A stretch of 7,256 nucleotides of DNA from RGIG5612 sp045546255 (GTDB lineage Bacteria; Bacillota; Clostridia; Lachnospirales; Lachnospiraceae): NCBI GenBank assembly GCA_045546255.1, contig JAZQCK010000039.1:1-7256 (forward strand), in the 5' to 3' direction. A program made the position numbers and the translations under genes. The notes under the pieces were generated by a model. The model made no database searches. It was not told the origin of the DNA and saw nothing but the letters and a program-made list of their open reading frames with translations. Positions within the stretch are counted from its first letter, which is position 1; each line of letters opens with the position of its first letter. Shown piece after piece: positions 1 to 5,421 of the stretch.

Positions 1-135
1 GGCAAGGCGTTCATTAAAAATGCTAGTATAGAAGATCTCAGCAAACGTTCCGGCCTTTCCGTCCGGGAGATTTTAGACTGGATCAAAGAGCAGATTGAAG
101 CGCATAAATATACTGGAGGCTTAAATGAGAAATAG
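1..135 (+). CDS. 3' end of an unrecognised protein gene (5' end outside window)
   Basis: Frame 1 is open from the first base to a TAG at 133-135, giving a 44-residue C-terminal tail. The tail is strongly helical in composition, and the stretch IEDLSKRSGLSVREILDWIK reads like a helix-turn-helix or small helical bundle (xLSKRSGLSxxxI). That could suit a regulator, but the fragment is too short to name a family. The stop lies 11 bases inside the next gene, whose ATG is at 125, and the next gene's ribosome binding site lies within this coding sequence. This implies one transcript and probable translational coupling. The reading is supported by position and composition only; no function is claimed. 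Confidence 0.55.
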   Translation, partial: GKAFIKNASIEDLSKRSGLSVREILDWIKEQIEAHKYTGGLNEK

Positions 136-2317
136 TAGGAAGTGGGCAGGGCTGATTCTTGCAGTGGTGCTTTCCGTCAGCTTATATGCGTGTGGTAGTA
201 ATAACAGTGAGACCGGTAGTTCTGCGGGCAGTTCAGCAACGCCTGCGCCGGCAGTGACCAGAGAGTACCCTGGAAAAGAAGCGATCGAGCAGGAACTGAA
301 CCTTGCCAATATGAATGCGAAGTGGACTTATGCCGCAAATACGGATTCCTGGACAATGAGTTCGGTTACGGCTGTTGTGCTTCCGGAGATTGAAGAAGAG
401 CAGGGCGTTTCTGTCTGTGTTCCGGGAGCGTATGTAAAAGGCCTTGATACCAATGGCGATGGAAAAGAAGATACCTTTGAAGGCAGTGATAAGGGGTTGC
501 TGATCATAGATTATGATGCCAGCATAACTAGCACGAATGGGCAGGTTTATACTGCGGCAACGGCTCCTGTTATCATCAACACTGGAGCGGCCGGATACAG
601 CGAGCAGCAGAACCAGAACGCCGGCTCGACCTATGCGGCAGAAGGTTACATTAACGTTGCCTGTGGAAACCGCGGAAAACAAAGTATGATGATAGATGCA
701 AACGGCGATACTGTTTATACTGGTGATGCGCCGTGTTGTCTGGTGGATCAGAAAAATGCCGTTCGCTTTGTGAAATATAATATCCTTCTCGGTAATCTCC
801 CGGGAAGCGTCGATTACTTTGTATCGACCGGTGGGTCCGGCGGTGGAGCGCACGCGACAATGCTCGCGGCAACCTCGAACAATCCGGATTTTTATGATTA
901 CGAGATCAAAGCCGGTGCTGTCGGGGTTTACCAGAATGAGGATGGCAGCTATTCCACGTCTGTGAATATCAATGGGGAAGAAGTTGAGATTTCTGATGGC
1001 ATGTGGGGATGCATGGCATACAGTGCGATCACCTCTTTGGCGCAGGCGGATATGGCGATGGCATTTGAATATTATTTGGACGGGAACTACAGCTTCAACA
1101 CAGGCTTTCAAAAGCAGATGGCCGAATATCTTGCGGAAGAATATGCAAGCTATATTTATGAGCAGGGCTGGTCTGTTGATGAGGCAAAAGTCGGGTTTGA
1201 TCTAAATGAAAATGGATCGAAAACAGATGTGGTGGATCTTTCTGTTCAGAAGAGCACAGATGCCTACGGAACAGAGACGAACGGCTACGGAGGAACTTAT
1301 CTGAATCTTTATTTGGCAGAGTTTGAACAGAGCCTGAACGATTATCTGGATCGTTTGGCATATGCAGATGATTGGACTTGGTTTGGAACAAATGGCGGCA
1401 AGTATTCAGATGGCGAAACCGCATTGCTTTCAACAGGGGATAAAGTTCAGGCCTTCCTGGAAGGCCGTTACGCAAAGGGCAGTTCTGCAAGTTCGATGGG
1501 AGGTCCGGGTGGCGGTTTTCCTGGAGGCAATTTCGCAGGCGGCCCTCCTGATGGGGGCATGGGCGGCTTCCCTGGCGGCGGGAAAGATGGAGCAGAAATG
1601 GTCGGAACTCCAAATGCTGGAACGACCCAATCCGCAGGAAGTTCAACAGACTCAGCTAACTATGCATCGTTTGATGAGATGGTGGCTGCGTATAAAGAAG
1701 ATATCGCAGAAGTTGAAGCTGGAGATGAATTTGGAAACAATATCGTTGAGCTCTATGATCCGATGAATTATATTGGTGCGGAAGGTACGGAAAATCCAAC
1801 ATGGTCAAGAATCCTATGCGGAGCTTCTGAGGGCGACATTTCCATGTTCAATTCATTGAACCTTGAGATTGCGTGGCTGAACGCAGGAACAGATGCGTCA
1901 ATCGAATGGCAGTGGGATGGCGGACATGTGCCGTCAGAGATTTTAGGAGATTCTTTTGCACTTTATGTCGATACCATGTATGGAAAGTATGTAGATGGTG
2001 CAAACGAGATCACGAAAGCAGCGCCAACGCAGCAGACAGAAAACGGCGATGCAACAGAGCAAAGCGGAACCGATATTTCGAGCTGGGTCAGCTATGACAG
2101 TGCAAACGGTGCAAGTTTCTCGCTTGCAAATATTGCTGCCTACAGAACTGCCGGCGCAAGCAAAGCCATTCCGGGCTTTGATGTTATGGACTATGGCCAG
2201 GAAGATTACGTTTTCGGCAGCAGCACGAAAGATGCCCGCCACTGGAATCCATATGTGCTGAAGGTGTTCGAAGAACATGCCGATACACTGGCAGAAATGT
2301 TTAACAACGGAAACTAA
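125..2317 (+). CDS. Tannase-family (subtype B-like) alpha/beta-hydrolase lipoprotein, segment-rearranged
   Basis: This is a 730-residue predicted surface lipoprotein esterase. GGAGG at 115-119 lies 5 bases before the ATG. Residues 1-22 are a signal peptide ending in a lipobox (SLYA|C, Cys23), followed by a Ser/Gly/Ala-rich linker to about residue 45. The catalytic domain resembles Lactobacillus plantarum tannase as I recall it. The nucleophile motif GGSGGG (Ser238) follows FVKYNILLGNLPG. The acid region is GASEGD (Glu569, Asp571) and the histidine is in WDGGHVPSE (His601). The tannase galloyl-contact segment (Lys343...Glu357 there) matches KAIPGFDVMDY...EDYVFG (Lys680, Glu693), but here it lies after the His. 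Residues 459-486 are extremely Gly/Pro-rich and 625-650 are low complexity; these fit linkers around the moved segment. Residues 108-119 form an EF-hand-like loop (DxNxDG...E). Tannases and related feruloyl-type esterases cleave phenolic esters; the substrate here is unknown. It is probably cotranscribed with the upstream gene and ends at the terminator at 2472-2511. Family assignment is fairly sure, specificity is not. Confidence 0.8.
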   Translation: MRNSRKWAGLILAVVLSVSLYACGSNNSETGSSAGSSATPAPAVTREYPGKEAIEQELNLANMNAKWTYAANTDSWTMSSVTAVVLPEIEEEQGVSVCVPGAYVKGLDTNGDGKEDTFEGSDKGLLIIDYDASITSTNGQVYTAATAPVIINTGAAGYSEQQNQNAGSTYAAEGYINVACGNRGKQSMMIDANGDTVYTGDAPCCLVDQKNAVRFVKYNILLGNLPGSVDYFVSTGGSGGGAHATMLAATSNNPDFYDYEIKAGAVGVYQNEDGSYSTSVNINGEEVEISDGMWGCMAYSAITSLAQADMAMAFEYYLDGNYSFNTGFQKQMAEYLAEEYASYIYEQGWSVDEAKVGFDLNENGSKTDVVDLSVQKSTDAYGTETNGYGGTYLNLYLAEFEQSLNDYLDRLAYADDWTWFGTNGGKYSDGETALLSTGDKVQAFLEGRYAKGSSASSMGGPGGGFPGGNFAGGPPDGGMGGFPGGGKDGAEMVGTPNAGTTQSAGSSTDSANYASFDEMVAAYKEDIAEVEAGDEFGNNIVELYDPMNYIGAEGTENPTWSRILCGASEGDISMFNSLNLEIAWLNAGTDASIEWQWDGGHVPSEILGDSFALYVDTMYGKYVDGANEITKAAPTQQTENGDATEQSGTDISSWVSYDSANGASFSLANIAAYRTAGASKAIPGFDVMDYGQEDYVFGSSTKDARHWNPYVLKVFEEHADTLAEMFNNGN

Positions 2318-2359
2318 GAAAAACCTAACTGGATCAGCTTGAAAACTTTCAATTTGCAT

Positions 2360-2455
2360 TTTTCTTGTTTTGCAATCAACGAAGGCAATGCCTCACAAGA
2401 AAACTCATGTGTTTTCTTGTTGCTTATAGGCTTTGCAGAATTCAAAACAAGAAAA
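2360..2455. repeat. Nested palindromic element between convergent genes
   Basis: Three nested inverted repeats share one centre. The outer arms TTTTCTTGTTTTG (2360-2372) and CAAAACAAGAAAA (2443-2455) are 13-bp perfect complements. The middle arms GCAATGCCT (2385-2393) and AGGCTTTGC (2428-2436) match at 8 of 9. The inner arms ACAAGAAAAC (2395-2404) and GTTTTCTTGT (2411-2420) are 10-bp perfect with a 6-base loop. The outer and inner arms share the TTTTCTTGTT sequence, so alternative foldings are possible. It lies downstream of the esterase stop and before a separate terminator. It could be a small mobile palindrome or an mRNA 3'-end structure; no coding is seen. Confidence 0.6.
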
Positions 2456-2471
2456 GCCGAATGATCAGAGC

Positions 2472-2511
2472 AAAACACCCTGTTTACAATATGAAAAACA
2501 GGGTGTTTTTT
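2472..2511 (+). terminator. Rho-independent terminator of the esterase transcript
   Basis: A perfect 14-bp stem, AAAACACCCTGTTT (2472-2485) with AAACAGGGTGTTTT (2496-2509), has a 10-base loop and runs into a T tract ending at 2511. It is the first canonical terminator after the esterase stop at 2317. Confidence 0.9.
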
Positions 2512-2550
2512 ATCAATTCTTGTAAGGTATAGGGCTTGCGGGACGTTAAA

Positions 2551-2589
2551 CAAGAAAAAACAAAATCCGGACATTCAATTATCCGGATT
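2551..2589 (-). terminator. Rho-independent terminator of lysA
   Basis: Read on the minus strand, AATCCGGA (2589-2582) pairs perfectly with TCCGGATT (2571-2564) across a 10-base loop. A T-rich run TTGTTTTTTCTTG follows (2563-2551). It lies about 90 bases beyond the lysA stop codon; nothing else recognisable lies between 2590 and 2681. Confidence 0.85.
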
Positions 2590-2681
2590 CTGTATTAATA
2601 AGAGGATTTACAATTGTGATGAATCTGTTCGATCAAGAGCTAATTCTTTATAACGGCGCACAAGCTATTCTCTGATGGTTT

Positions 2682-3995
2682 TTACTCCACGTCTAGGCTG
2701 ATCAGATCTTCGTAGGTCTGGCGGCGGACAACTTCTCTTGCCTTTCCGTCCGTGATCATGACGATCGGTGGATTTGGAACCTTGTTATAGTGAGAAGCCA
2801 TGGAGTAGTTATATGCACCGGTCGTGCAGACGGCAACGATATCACCGCGCTCGGTGTTCATTGGCAGCGGCACATCTTTCTGGATAATGTCACCGCTCTC
2901 GCAGCAACGGCCAACGACGTTTGCGTTCATGTCGCGAGCTTCGTTCATTCTGTTTGCTGTATAGCAAGTGTATTTAGAACCATAAAGCGCGAAACGTGGG
3001 TTGTCTGTCATACCGCCATCAACAGAAACATAGTTCTTGTAGTACGGAATTCTCTTCACGGAACCGACCGTATAGAGGGTCATGCCGGCGTCGGCCACAA
3101 TGCTTCTTCCCGGCTCCATGACGATCGTCGGAACCGGAATCTTTTCTTTTGCGCAGGTTGCGTGAATTGCCTCAGCAAGATCTGCAATTTTTTCACTGAC
3201 ATTCAGATAAGGGTCCGTATCAACATAGCGCACGCCAAAGCCGCCGCCCATGTTAAGCTGTTTTACCATGTAACCGAGCTCGCGGTAAATGTGAGCAATA
3301 TAGCGTACCATAACAACGGCAGCGCGTTCGAAAACGTCTTCTGCGAAGACCTGGGATCCAACGTGGCAGTGATAACCGATCAGTTCAATATGCGGAAGCT
3401 TTAACGCTGCTTCAATGATCTCATCTGCCTGGCCGGTCTCGATCGCGGTACCGAATTTGGAATCGACGGTACCGGTGTTGACCTGCACATAGGTGTGCGG
3501 GTCGATACCCGGGGTGATACGAAGAAGGATCTTCTGAATGATGCCACGGCGGGCAGCCTCTTCTTCGATGGCATAAAGTTCTTCAAAACCGTCAACGACA
3601 AAATAGCCGATACCGAGCTCCATCGCAAAGGAGATATCATCGTCCGTTTTGTTATTGCTGTGGAAGTAAGCCATGCTAAGGTCGTAGTCGGCTTTATATG
3701 CGCAGAGGATCTCGCCGCTGGATACAACGTCGATGCCCATGCCTTCTTCCTTCATTATTTTATAAATATACTTGAATGAGTTCGCCTTGCTTGCATAGAG
3801 CGGACGGGACTCTCCGCCGAAGTGCTCCTTGAATGCGTCCGTATAGACGCGGCAGTTGTGGCGGATGCGCGCCTCATCCATGATGTAGGCCGGAGTCTTA
3901 AACTCTTTTGCTAGGTCGACTGTGTCAAGACCAGCAAAGGTTAAATGGCCGGCATCGTTAACGCCAATGTTGTCGCAGATGAAATTTTCGCTCAT
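2682..3995 (-). CDS. lysA: Diaminopimelate decarboxylase
   Basis: This is a PLP-dependent fold-type III decarboxylase that converts meso-diaminopimelate to L-lysine and CO2, the last step of cytosolic lysine synthesis. The 437 residues match the family's usual length. The PLP-binding lysine is in RPLYASKANSF (Lys70 from the chosen start). Further family motifs follow in order: HCHVGSQ; a Gly-rich phosphate loop, NMGGGFG; EPGRSIV; VDGGMTDNPR; CCESGD, whose Cys completes the neighbouring subunit's active site; and a C-terminal TTGAYNYSMASHYN. An in-frame ATG two codons upstream (3999-4001) directly abuts the GAGGA ribosome binding site at 4006-4002, leaving no spacing. The ATG at 3995-3993 has a 6-base spacing and is preferred. 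The gene is monocistronic, with its own riboswitch leader and terminator. Regulation by lysine is expected from the leader. Confidence 0.96.
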   Translation of the reverse strand: MSENFICDNIGVNDAGHLTFAGLDTVDLAKEFKTPAYIMDEARIRHNCRVYTDAFKEHFGGESRPLYASKANSFKYIYKIMKEEGMGIDVVSSGEILCAYKADYDLSMAYFHSNNKTDDDISFAMELGIGYFVVDGFEELYAIEEEAARRGIIQKILLRITPGIDPHTYVQVNTGTVDSKFGTAIETGQADEIIEAALKLPHIELIGYHCHVGSQVFAEDVFERAAVVMVRYIAHIYRELGYMVKQLNMGGGFGVRYVDTDPYLNVSEKIADLAEAIHATCAKEKIPVPTIVMEPGRSIVADAGMTLYTVGSVKRIPYYKNYVSVDGGMTDNPRFALYGSKYTCYTANRMNEARDMNANVVGRCCESGDIIQKDVPLPMNTERGDIVAVCTTGAYNYSMASHYNKVPNPPIVMITDGKAREVVRRQTYEDLISLDVE

Positions 3996-4001
3996 GATCA
4001 T

Positions 4002-4006
4002 TCCTC
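4002..4006 (-). promoter_or_regulatory. lysA ribosome binding site that decides the start
   Basis: GAGGA on the minus strand is followed by ATGATCATG. Only the second ATG (3995-3993) has a workable 6-base spacing, so translation probably starts there. Confidence 0.75.
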
Positions 4007-4020
4007 GTTTTCTTTATTAT

Positions 4021-4104
4021 GTGACAAGGGGACGGTTCTTTTGTCACCTTTTTAGTACTTTCCATTAATCAGGATGGTGACAAAAGACCCGTCCCTTTGT
4101 CACC
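4021..4104. repeat. REP-like inverted repeat in the lysA leader
   Basis: The arms at 4021-4048 and 4076-4103 are reverse complements at 26 of 28 positions, separated by a 27-base loop. Each arm is itself a small palindrome (GTGACAA...TTGTCAC), so one large or two small hairpins can form. The core GGGGACGGTTCT recurs as its complement in the element at 6430-6490. The element lies 8 bases after the attenuator T tract and 14 bases before the lysA ribosome binding site. From memory, similar GGGACGGTTCT repeats are scattered through several Firmicutes genomes. Confidence 0.85.
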
Positions 4105-4112
4105 TTGGAAAT

Positions 4113-4136
4113 AAAAAACCGGTGCATCTGCATCGG
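4113..4136 (-). terminator. Attenuator terminator of the lysine riboswitch
   Basis: On the minus strand, CCGATGCA (4136-4129) pairs with TGCACCGG (4126-4119), with one A/C mismatch and a very short central loop that would open in practice. Six Ts follow (4118-4113). Its place between the aptamer and the lysA start fits a transcription-terminating riboswitch switch-off hairpin. Confidence 0.75.
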
Positions 4137-4170
4137 CCACAAAACAAGAATAAAATATCTTATGTTTATT

Positions 4171-4335
4171 AATCCATAGCTCTCCGCAAATGCGACAGTC
4201 AAGCGGATCTTATCCGATTGCCCAGGATCGGGATGCAGCTTCCTCTCCTTCGGCAGCGGCCCCTTTCGCTTATGCAACGCTTTGCTCAGGCTTTTCCACA
4301 TAAGTTACTCTTGACAACTGCGCCTCTATCTTTTA
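4171..4335 (-). ncRNA. Lysine riboswitch aptamer (L-box)
   Basis: The minus strand carries the conserved L-box blocks in order: GATAGAGGCGCAG (4330-4318); AAGAGTA soon after; GAAAGGGGCCGCTGCCGAAG; GACTGTCGC; and GGAGAGCTAT near 4176, whose CTAT closes on ATAG of the first block (P1). The span of about 160 bases suits a lysine aptamer. Binding of lysine would be expected to favour the terminator at 4113-4136 and so lower lysA transcription. The boundaries are approximate. The coding-looking 78-codon ORF over this region is a by-product. Confidence 0.92.
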
Positions 4336-4358
4336 ATTCCTTTATTCAATTGCTACAG

Positions 4359-4387
4359 ATTCTAACATCAGAGCAGGGCATTGTAAA
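4359..4387 (-). promoter_or_regulatory. Sigma-A promoter of the lysA leader
   Basis: On the minus strand, -35 TTTACA (4387-4382), a 17-base spacer and -10 TAGAAT (4364-4359) with an extended TG one base upstream. The expected start near 4352 is about 20 bases before the riboswitch. Confidence 0.8.
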
Positions 4388-4508
4388 GAAGAAAATGCAA
4401 GAAATGTTGATTTAACAAGGATTTTTTCATTTGCTGTGTAATGCAATTAATAATACCACAGCCAAGTGAAATCGGGTACAATATAAAAGAACAAAGGGAT
4501 GCAAAAAA

Positions 4509-5030
4509 ATGAAGGCAGATAAAAGGCGAAAAACAAATAATAACAAAAGAGGCGGGTTTATTGCCGCGCTTTCGAATGTTGTCGGAATCATCATGATCCT
4601 GTTTGTGATTGTCTGCCTGCTTCCTGCTTTCATTCCTAAAATTATGGGGCGTGAAGTCTTTACGGTCGTTTCCGGAAGTATGGAACCGGAGATTCCGGTG
4701 GGCAGCCTGGTGATCATAAAAAAGGCGGACCCATTGAAGATCCAGGAAGGTGATGTGATCGCCTTCCGCCGTGAAGGTACGGTCATCACTCACCGCGTTG
4801 TTGAAAACCAGAAGGACCTTCGCCAGTTTATTACAAAAGGCGATGCCAATGAGTTAGCAGATATGCAGCCAGCCTCCTACACTAATCTGGTTGGCAAGAT
4901 GAGCAGCCATTATGGCGGCGTCGGAAATCTCATGGCGTTCTTTTCCACGCTTGGCGGAAAATTGTTTTTGATCGGGCTGATTTTGTTTGGCGTTTTGCTC
5001 CAGATTCTGGCCGGGAAATTGAGAAATTGA
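4509..5030 (+). CDS. Signal peptidase I, SipW/ER type (S26B)
   Basis: This 173-residue membrane peptidase would cleave signal peptides on the outer face of the membrane. After a basic N-terminus (KADKRRKTNNNKR) comes a membrane segment at about 17-43. The catalytic serine motif is VVSGSMEPEIPVG (Ser57). TVITHRVV holds a His (His95) where the usual bacterial enzyme has a Lys, and TKGDAN supplies Asp112. This Ser-His-Asp set marks the SipW/archaeal/ER class rather than the Ser-Lys class. A second membrane segment lies near the C-terminus (about 144-168). The ribosome binding site AAAGGGA (4493-4499) is 9 bases before the ATG. Only a -10-like TACAAT at 4477-4482 without a good -35 is seen upstream, so the promoter is unsettled. 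SipW enzymes often sit beside their substrates (TasA-like fibre proteins or camelysin); none is next to it here. No clear terminator follows. Confidence 0.92.
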   Translation: MKADKRRKTNNNKRGGFIAALSNVVGIIMILFVIVCLLPAFIPKIMGREVFTVVSGSMEPEIPVGSLVIIKKADPLKIQEGDVIAFRREGTVITHRVVENQKDLRQFITKGDANELADMQPASYTNLVGKMSSHYGGVGNLMAFFSTLGGKLFLIGLILFGVLLQILAGKLRN

Positions 5031-5053
5031 TCTCTTGAAACTGTTTTTTAAGC

Positions 5054-5088
5054 GTATACGCAAGTATACAAAAAAGATGAATGTATAC
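5054..5088. promoter_or_regulatory. Three GTATAC sites upstream of the toxin promoter (possible operator)
   Basis: The palindromic hexamer GTATAC occurs at 5054-5059, 5064-5069 and 5083-5088, start to start 10 and 19 bases apart, or about one and two helical turns. The last copy ends two bases before the toxin promoter -35. The first is the centre of a 10-bp palindrome, GCGTATACGC. The spacing suggests a protein-binding operator, but no regulator is identified. Confidence 0.4.
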
Positions 5089-5090
5089 GT

Positions 5091-5119
5091 TTGCTCTATA
5101 TATTTTAGTGTGTTAAGAT
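5091..5119 (+). promoter_or_regulatory. Promoter of the small toxin transcript
   Basis: -35 TTGCTC (5091-5096), a 17-base spacer and -10 TAAGAT (5114-5119) with an extended TG at 5111-5112. Start expected near 5126, which gives an mRNA of about 180 bases up to the terminator ending near 5306. Confidence 0.65.
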
Positions 5120-5143
5120 GCCTTTACTGAGCAGCTGAGGGAC

Positions 5144-5182
5144 GTGCTCCCACCTTAATCTTACCGGTAGAAAGAGGTGGTG
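5144..5182 (+). promoter_or_regulatory. 5' leader of toxin mRNA: Shine-Dalgarno sequestration and repeat block
   Basis: GTGCTCCCACCTT (5144-5156) contains CCACCT, which can pair with AGGTGG (5175-5180), the core of the toxin's ribosome binding site, so the leader may hide it. CCGGT (5164-5168) and AGGTGGTG (5175-5182) recur downstream at 5326-5330 and 5332-5339, and a variant of the first block recurs at 5339-5351. Confidence 0.55.
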
Positions 5183-5185
5183 CTT

Positions 5186-5269
5186 ATGAGCGACTACGAA
5201 GTCATCATGGTAATTCTGATTTTTGGGCTGATAATTGCTACGTTGATGAATGTCATTCATAAAAAATAG
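5186..5269 (+). CDS. Type I toxin-like small membrane peptide (holin-like toxin family)
   Basis: This is a 27-residue peptide: a short acidic start (MSDYEVI), one hydrophobic segment (about residues 6-23: VIMVILIFGLIIATLMNV) and a basic end (IHKK). The pattern MxxYExIxxxxxFGLxxxxL is typical of the 'putative holin-like toxin' peptides of Firmicutes, which sit in the membrane and are toxic when overmade. GAGGTGG lies 5 bases before the ATG. The gene overlaps the start of a bidirectional terminator and is faced by an antisense RNA gene, as in type I toxin-antitoxin loci (fst, txpA/ratA). The family assignment rests on size, sequence pattern and locus layout; toxicity is inferred. Confidence 0.8.
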   Translation: MSDYEVIMVILIFGLIIATLMNVIHKK

Positions 5270-5306
5270 CCGTCCTGCACCTGGTAAGTAAGGGACGACT
5301 ATTTTT
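5262..5306. terminator. Bidirectional terminator shared by toxin mRNA and antisense RNA
   Basis: AAAAATAGCCGTCC (5262-5275) pairs with GGACGACTATTTTT (5293-5306) at 13 of 14 positions. T runs follow on both strands (TTTTT ending at 5306 on plus, TTTTTT at 5266-5261 on minus). It includes the toxin's stop codon and would end both convergent transcripts. Confidence 0.88.
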
Positions 5307-5325
5307 GTAGTTATAAACCTGCTGG

Positions 5326-5351
5326 CCGGTCAGGTGGTGTGCACCCACTTT
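5326..5351. repeat. Direct-repeat block matching the toxin leader
   Basis: CCGGT (5326-5330) and AGGTGGTG (5332-5339) repeat the sequences at 5164-5168 and 5175-5182 exactly. GTGCACCCACTTT (5339-5351) matches GTGCTCCCACCTT (5144-5156) at 11 of 13. Because the antisense RNA is read through this block from the other strand, the repeats give the two RNAs complementarity at their 5' portions, like DRa/DRb of the enterococcal par locus. Confidence 0.65.
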
Positions 5352-5371
5352 TCGGCTGTTCAGCTAATGGG

Positions 5372-5400
5372 ATTATATAACAGAGTAGCTGCTATTTCAA
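5372..5400 (-). promoter_or_regulatory. Strong promoter of the antisense RNA
   Basis: On the minus strand, -35 TTGAAA (5400-5395), a 17-base spacer and a perfect -10 TATAAT (5377-5372). This is the best consensus promoter in the window, as expected for an antitoxin RNA made in excess. It fires away from the LysR gene that starts 22 bases further on. Confidence 0.85.
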
Positions 5401-5421
5401 TAGTAGTGAAGTGAAGTGTTT

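Larger units (their letters stand above)
5262..5365 (-). ncRNA. Predicted antisense antitoxin RNA
   Basis: A strong minus-strand promoter at 5372-5400 would start an RNA near 5365 that ends at the bidirectional terminator, about 100 bases long. It is complementary to the 3' end of the toxin mRNA. Through repeated blocks it also carries CACCACCT (complement of 5332-5339), which can pair perfectly with the toxin's ribosome binding site AGGTGGTG at 5175-5182, and it holds the complement of CCGGT. Such pairing would block toxin translation. No reading frame of note lies in it. Confidence 0.7.

Noticed and set aside
233..1111. A 292-codon minus-strand frame opposite the esterase gene
   Set aside because: It lacks a ribosome binding site and reads as unusual His/Arg/Ile-rich protein; it is a by-product of the well-supported plus-strand lipoprotein gene. 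The same holds for 1095-1646 and 1943-2359.
2314..2574. An 86-codon minus-strand frame in the gap after the esterase
   Set aside because: It covers the nested palindrome and a terminator and has no ribosome binding site.
2790..3404. A 204-codon plus-strand frame inside lysA
   Set aside because: It is antisense to conserved lysA motifs and has no ribosome binding site or family resemblance.
4021..4104. CRISPR array or insertion-sequence ends
   Set aside because: There are only two inverted arms, with no spacers, no repeat series and no transposase; a REP-like palindrome explains it better.
4065..4301. A 78-codon minus-strand frame upstream of lysA
   Set aside because: It lies across the lysine riboswitch, its terminator and half of the repeat; the sequence conservation there is that of the L-box RNA, not of a protein.
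4499..4522. A 7-codon upstream frame overlapping the signal peptidase start
   Set aside because: Its ATG overlaps the Shine-Dalgarno sequence itself and has no site of its own, so it is most likely chance.
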